Below, piece after piece: positions 60,039-64,000 of a DNA stretch of 64,000 nt. The translations under genes were made by a program, and so were the position numbers. The first letter of the stretch is position 1, and the number at the start of each line of letters is the position of its first letter. A model generated the notes under the pieces. It was not told where the DNA came from. It made no database searches and saw only the letters and a list, made by a program, of their open reading frames with translations. The DNA lies in assembly GCA_038147155.1 (NCBI GenBank), contig JAYQTA010000004.1, positions 62,001 to 126,000 on the forward strand. The letters run 5' to 3'. The DNA is from Australimonas brisbanensis. Its GTDB lineage: Bacteria > Chloroflexota > Dehalococcoidia > Lucifugimonadales > Australimonadaceae.

Positions 60039-61205
60039 GTGCGCATCGTCGCCATCCATGAGACCACCGCCTCCATGCGCTCGCAGATCCGCAACGCGTT
60101 CATCGACTTCTCGCAGATGACCGCCAGCGCCGTTGCCGTGGTCACGGATGTGGTGCGTGACGGCAGGCCCATCGTTGGCTACGGCTTCAACTCCAACGGG
60201 CGCTACGCTGTGGGCGGGCTGCTGCGCGATCGGTTCATCCCACGTTTGCTCAAGGCCGACCCGGCGAGCCTGCAGGACGAGGCCGGCCTGCTGGACCCCC
60301 ACAGGGCGTGGGCCACGATGATGACGGGCGAGAAGCCCGGTGGGCACGGGGAGCGCGCCGTGGCCGTGGGCGTGCTGGACATGGCGCTGTGGGACGCGCT
60401 GGCCAAGGCGGAGGGGCTGCCCCTCTACCGGCTCATCGCCCAGCGCACCGGCAACCCGGCGCTCGCCGACACGGCGTGGGTGTACGCGGCGGGCGGCTAC
60501 TACCAGCCGGGCAAGGGCAACGAGGCGCTCGCGGCTGAACTGCAGGGCTATCTGGACCTGGGCTACGACACGGTGAAGATGAAGGTGGGCGGGGCGCCGC
60601 TGGCCGAGGACGTGGCGCGCATCGAGGCGGCCATCGCGGTGGTGGGCGACGGCTCGCGGCTGGCCGTGGACGCCAACGGACGCTTCAGCATGGCCGAGGC
60701 GCTGGCCTTCGGCGAGGCCGTGGCGCCCTACGGCCTGCGCTGGTACGAGGAGGCGGGCGACCCGCTGGACTACGCGCTCAACGCCGAACTCTCGGCCCGC
60801 TACGCCGGGCCGCTGGCCACGGGGGAGAACCTCTTCTCCCACCAGGACGCCCGCAACCTGGTGCGCTATGGGGGCATCCGGGCCGACAGGGACGTGCTGC
60901 AGTTCGACCCGGTGCTCTCCTACGGCCTGGTGGAGTACCTGCGCACCGTGCGGATGCTGGAGGAGCACGCCGTCCCCCGCACCTGCTGCGTGCCCCACGG
61001 CGGGCACCTGTTCGCCCTGCACATCGCCGCAGGACTGGGGCTGGGGGGCAACGAGTCGTACCCCGGCGTCTTCCAGCCCTTCGGCGGCTTCCCCGACGGC
61101 ACCCAGGTGGTGGACGGGCGCGTCCCGCTGCCCCAGGAGCCCGGCATCGGCTATGAACTGAAGGCCGACCTGTACGCCGTGTTCAGCGCACTGGCTCAGG
61201 GTTGA
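60039..61205 (+). CDS. tarD: D(-)-tartrate dehydratase-like enolase-superfamily enzyme
   Basis: 388 aa, GTG start with GGAGG. Mandelate-racemase subgroup: catalytic Lys in KMKVGG, metal ligands in VDANGR (Asp), WYEEAGDP (Glu) and TGENLFSHQDARN (Glu). VVTDVVRDGRPIVGYGFNSN, EKPGGHGERAVAVG and CVPHGGH are close to the characterised Bradyrhizobium D-tartrate dehydratase as I remember it; that enzyme converts D-tartrate to oxaloacetate. Co-directional with a 2-hydroxyacid dehydrogenase 11 bp on. Confidence 0.85.
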   Translation: MRIVAIHETTASMRSQIRNAFIDFSQMTASAVAVVTDVVRDGRPIVGYGFNSNGRYAVGGLLRDRFIPRLLKADPASLQDEAGLLDPHRAWATMMTGEKPGGHGERAVAVGVLDMALWDALAKAEGLPLYRLIAQRTGNPALADTAWVYAAGGYYQPGKGNEALAAELQGYLDLGYDTVKMKVGGAPLAEDVARIEAAIAVVGDGSRLAVDANGRFSMAEALAFGEAVAPYGLRWYEEAGDPLDYALNAELSARYAGPLATGENLFSHQDARNLVRYGGIRADRDVLQFDPVLSYGLVEYLRTVRMLEEHAVPRTCCVPHGGHLFALHIAAGLGLGGNESYPGVFQPFGGFPDGTQVVDGRVPLPQEPGIGYELKADLYAVFSALAQG

Positions 61206-61216
61206 GAGGAGAGGAC

Positions 61217-62194
61217 ATGCTGCGCATCGCCATACTGGACGATTTCCCGAACATCGCCACGGGCCTGGCCGACTGGGGCTCCATCCCCGGCGCGCAGGTG
61301 ACGGCCTTCACCGACCACGTCACCGGCGTGGACGAGCTGGCCGAGCGCCTGGCGGGCTTCGACGTGGTGCAGATGATGCGTGAGCGCACCCCCATCCCCG
61401 CCGCGCTCATGGAGCGCCTGCCCGACCTGAAGCTGCTCTCCGGCACCGGGCGCCGGGCCCCCCACGTGGACATGGAGGCGGCCAACCGCCTGGGCATCGT
61501 GGTCACGGGCACCGGGGGCGCTTCCGACTCCACGCCGGAGCTGGTGTGGGGGCTCATTATCGGCCTCATGCGCCACATCCCCTGGGAGGACCGAGCGCTG
61601 CGCGCCGGTCGCTGGCAGACGCGCATGGGCACGGGCCTGGCGGGCAAGACCCTCGGCATCCTGGGCATGGGCAACATCGGCACCAAGACCGCGGCGCACG
61701 CGCGCGCCTTCAACATGGAGGTCATCGCCTGGGGGCCGACGCTCACGCCCGAGCGCGCCGCCGCCTCCGGCGCCGAGTACGTCGCCTGGGATGACCTGTT
61801 CCAGCGCGCCGACGTGCTGACGATCCACGTGCCCCTCACCGACCTCTCGCGCGGGTGGGTGGGGGAGCGCGAACTGGGGCTCATGAAGCCGACTGCCTAC
61901 CTCATCAACACCTCGCGCGGGCCCATCGTCCAGGAGGGCCCGCTGCTTGCGGCCCTGCGTGCGGGGCGCATCGCCGGAGCGGCGCTGGACGTGTTCGACG
62001 CCGAGCCGCTTCCCGCCGACCACCCGCTCCTGGGCCTGGAGAACGTGGTGCTCACCCCGCACCTGGGCTACACCACCCTGGAGGGGCTGGGGCGCTTCTA
62101 CCAGGGGGCGGTGGAGAACATCAAGGTGTGGGCGGCGGGCTCGCCCACCAACGTGATGAACGAGCCGTCCCTGGCGAATATGCGCCGGCCCTAG
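61217..62194 (+). CDS. D-2-hydroxyacid dehydrogenase
   Basis: 325 aa, GAGAGGAG Shine-Dalgarno. NAD-binding GMGNIGTKTA, and catalytic Arg (GTGRRAPHVD), Glu (FDAEPLP) and His (TPHLGYTT). PGDH/hydroxypyruvate reductase-like. Behind the tartrate dehydratase gene it may oxidise or reduce a related hydroxy acid. The stop overlaps a convergent gene by 4 bases. Confidence 0.88.
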   Translation: MLRIAILDDFPNIATGLADWGSIPGAQVTAFTDHVTGVDELAERLAGFDVVQMMRERTPIPAALMERLPDLKLLSGTGRRAPHVDMEAANRLGIVVTGTGGASDSTPELVWGLIIGLMRHIPWEDRALRAGRWQTRMGTGLAGKTLGILGMGNIGTKTAAHARAFNMEVIAWGPTLTPERAAASGAEYVAWDDLFQRADVLTIHVPLTDLSRGWVGERELGLMKPTAYLINTSRGPIVQEGPLLAALRAGRIAGAALDVFDAEPLPADHPLLGLENVVLTPHLGYTTLEGLGRFYQGAVENIKVWAAGSPTNVMNEPSLANMRRP

Positions 62195-63234
62195 GGGCGG
62201 GGAGGGGCGCCGCTGGCCACCGGCGTGCCGTGGAAGCACCCTAGGGTGTAGGGGTAGGCGGCGGTGGCGTGGTAGTGGTAGAGCACCCGGCTCGCCCCGT
62301 CCCACTCCACCGCGTGGGTGTGGCCGTGGCACGCGTCAAGGTCGGCGTTGGTCAGGGGCTTCCCGTCCTCCCCCAGCGGCCCGTACAGCCCGTACCCGTC
62401 CAGCGCGTAGCCCACCAGCGGGGAGTGGCCGGTGCTCGCCACGTCCAGGCACGGCGTGAGCGTGTGGTAGTGGTACGCCCCGCTGCGCTCCGGGTGGCCG
62501 TCGCACCCGTCCTGCACCTCGTGGGCCGCCGCATCGCGCCCCAGCGCGTCCAGCGCGTTGAAGAACACGCTCCCGGTCAGCAGCACGCCGATGGCCCCCA
62601 GGGGCAGGCACGAGGGGCGCGCCGCCGCCTCGGGCTGCGCTGCCAGCGTCAAGCGCACCTGCTGCGCCGTGATGGCGTTGGGGTTGCGGTCGTAGGCGTA
62701 GGCGTCGTCGCCGGAGGCGATGGGGAAGGTGCCCGTGGGGTGGTCGGGCAGGTCGTTGGTGCTGACGATACGGCTCGTCCCCTCCAGGACGATGGACAGG
62801 TTCGACGGCCACGTCACGGCGCCATCCACCCGCGCCTTGAGCAGCGGGTCCCAGGTGCCGTCAGCCAGCAGCCAGGGCCCGTCCACGAAGGCCCCGCCAC
62901 CCCCGAAGGTGGTGGTGCAGCTCCACACGGCCCCGCGCTCCGGCCCGGTGGACAGGTGTCCGTCGCCCAGGGGCAGCAGCCCGCTGCTCACCGGGGCCAC
63001 CGTTGCCGTGGGGGCCGCCGTGGGCGTGCTGGTCGCTGCCGCCTCCGGTGTGGGCGTTGCGCTTTGCGCCGTGGGCTGCGCCGGGTCACCGGACCGCACC
63101 GTGGGGATGGCTGTCGCCTCCGGTGCGAGGGAGGTGGCCGTGGGCTCCGCTGTGGGCAGGGCCAGCCCCTCACAGGCGGCCATCAGCAGGGACAGCGCCG
63201 CCAGGGCGAGCAGGGCGAGACGGGTGGTCATCAC
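62191..63234 (-). CDS. YHYH-domain lipoprotein
   Basis: 347 aa. Lipobox LMAAC, then a Thr/Pro/Ala linker of about 55 residues. The rest is a YHYH domain: GAYHYHTLTPC, SPLVGYALDGYGLYGP, DACHGHTHAVEWDG and LYHYHATAAYPYTLGC. Four or more cysteines are likely disulfide-bonded outside the cell. The function of YHYH proteins is unknown; the histidines suggest metal binding. Confidence 0.88.
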   Translation of the reverse strand: MMTTRLALLALAALSLLMAACEGLALPTAEPTATSLAPEATAIPTVRSGDPAQPTAQSATPTPEAAATSTPTAAPTATVAPVSSGLLPLGDGHLSTGPERGAVWSCTTTFGGGGAFVDGPWLLADGTWDPLLKARVDGAVTWPSNLSIVLEGTSRIVSTNDLPDHPTGTFPIASGDDAYAYDRNPNAITAQQVRLTLAAQPEAAARPSCLPLGAIGVLLTGSVFFNALDALGRDAAAHEVQDGCDGHPERSGAYHYHTLTPCLDVASTGHSPLVGYALDGYGLYGPLGEDGKPLTNADLDACHGHTHAVEWDGASRVLYHYHATAAYPYTLGCFHGTPVASGAPPRP

Positions 63235-63312
63235 GGCCTCCAGGCTCGGTCTGCACGGCGCACGGGCCGCGCACCAGGGGGAACGGGCGACTCGCGGGTG
63301 CGTCAGGGGTGG

Positions 63313-64000
63313 CTACACCCGCCGGTCGGTGGCGTACGCCACCAGCGCCTCCAGCGACTCGCGCTCGCGCGTGCGGGGCAGGCGGGCCACGGCGGCGAGG
63401 GCCTGGTCGCGGTAGCCCTCCATGACGGCGAAGGCTTCGGCGATGGCGTCGGACTCGCGCACCAGGGCCACCAGCGCGGCCAGGTCCGCTGGCTCGCGGG
63501 AGCCCTCGCGCACCTTCACCAGCGCGGGTTCGTGGGGGTAGCGCTCGGCGAAGCGCAGCACCGGCAGCGTGAGGGTGCCCTGGAGTAGGTCGTTGCCCAC
63601 GGGCTTGCCCAGCTCCTCCTCGGTGCCCGCCAGGTCCAGCACGTCGTCCATCACCTGGAAGGCCATGCCCAGGTTGTAGCCGTACTGGTAGAGCGCCTGG
63701 GTCTCGGCCTCCGGCGCGTGGGAGAGCACACCGCCCGACTCGGCGGCGGTGCAGAAGAGCGTGGCCGTCTTGTCGTAGATGCGGGCGTTGTAGTCGTCGA
63801 TGGTCTGCTCCCAGTTGTGGGCGGCGAAGCGCTCGGCCAGCTCGCCCTGGGCCAGCTCCATGATCGTCTCGGAGAAGCGCCGCACCACGCGGATGTTCTC
63901 GGTGTCGCACACGAACGTCGCGGAGGTGGCAAAGACGTAGTCGCCCACCAGCACTGCCACGTCCGGCCCCCACAGGTTGCCCACGGTGGCCCGCCCGCGG
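63313..64000 (-). CDS. Polyprenyl diphosphate synthase, 3' part
   Basis: The frame runs off the window: RGRATVGNLWGPDVAVLVGDYVFA is the middle of a trans-polyprenyl synthase, so a GTG at 63984 is not the true start. The second Asp-rich motif is FQVMDDVLDLAG, followed by GKPVGNDLLQGTLTLP. The first motif lies outside. It probably makes the menaquinone or undecaprenyl-type side chain (heptaprenyl class). Confidence 0.9.
   Translation of the reverse strand, partial: RGRATVGNLWGPDVAVLVGDYVFATSATFVCDTENIRVVRRFSETIMELAQGELAERFAAHNWEQTIDDYNARIYDKTATLFCTAAESGGVLSHAPEAETQALYQYGYNLGMAFQVMDDVLDLAGTEEELGKPVGNDLLQGTLTLPVLRFAERYPHEPALVKVREGSREPADLAALVALVRESDAIAEAFAVMEGYRDQALAAVARLPRTRERESLEALVAYATDRRV

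Overview
This is a 64 kb stretch of a high-GC bacterial chromosome. The gene content fits an aerobic, free-living Chloroflexota, probably the Dehalococcoidia/SAR202 type, although no 16S rRNA or other decisive marker is present. The pointers are: lipoproteins with Thr/Pro/Ala-rich linkers straight after the lipobox; heme A synthesis (ctaA, ctaB) and menaquinone synthesis (menA); a large share of Rieske, phytanoyl-CoA dioxygenase, enolase-superfamily, dienelactone hydrolase and MFS genes; and an rpoBC unit not linked to rplKAJL. The lineage is an inference. GTG and TTG starts are frequent, and several promoters sit so close to the start codon that the mRNAs should be leaderless.

Layout. 0-5.5 kb: tlyA (minus), then rpmH-rnpA-yidD-(beta-propeller lipoprotein)-yidC-jag behind a perfect sigma-70-type promoter, with no dnaA or oriC beside it. 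5.5-18 kb: ileS; two tandem atypical NAD-epimerase paralogues; an aspartate dehydrogenase-like gene; a DUF998-like membrane protein with a fresh 69-bp duplication; a ThDP enzyme; rph; an HtrA-like protease; an MFS carrier; and a frameshifted comEA/comEC fossil. 18-25.9 kb: ilvE, PAP2-like, HesB/IscA, YgfZ, a histidine-kinase remnant, then a minus-strand lipid block (two MaoC-fold proteins, plsX, fabG, LmbE-like). 26-36 kb: accessory catabolism, including an NHL-repeat lipoprotein, a Rieske oxygenase, phytanoyl-CoA dioxygenase with a DsbA/FrnE-like gene that carries an in-frame UGA at its active-site cysteine, enoyl-CoA hydratase family, a Rieske ferredoxin, a hydrolase, a cupin, menA, two dienelactone hydrolases and a trypsin-like lipoprotein. 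36-39 kb: heme A synthesis plus a TetR regulator. 39-47 kb: rpoB-rpoC with a leader ORF and an intrinsic terminator in the 5' leader. 47-52 kb: Fur-family regulator, rubrerythrin, Fe-S reductase and DUF3501 (an oxidative-stress module), then two thioredoxin-like lipoproteins. 52-64 kb: pheT, moeA, a 135-bp poly-G/poly-C anomaly, radA, TetR, lipA, a D-tartrate dehydratase with a 2-hydroxyacid dehydrogenase, a YHYH lipoprotein and the end of a polyprenyl synthase.

The strongest lead is the candidate selenoprotein at 28451-29089: UGA in place of the first Cys of a CxxC motif, followed at a suitable distance by a bSECIS-like hairpin. Next are the apparent attenuator with leader peptide ahead of rpoB, the competence-gene fossil made by joining comEA to the tail of comEC, and a row of four short three-base-loop hairpins whose third unit recurs elsewhere in the window.
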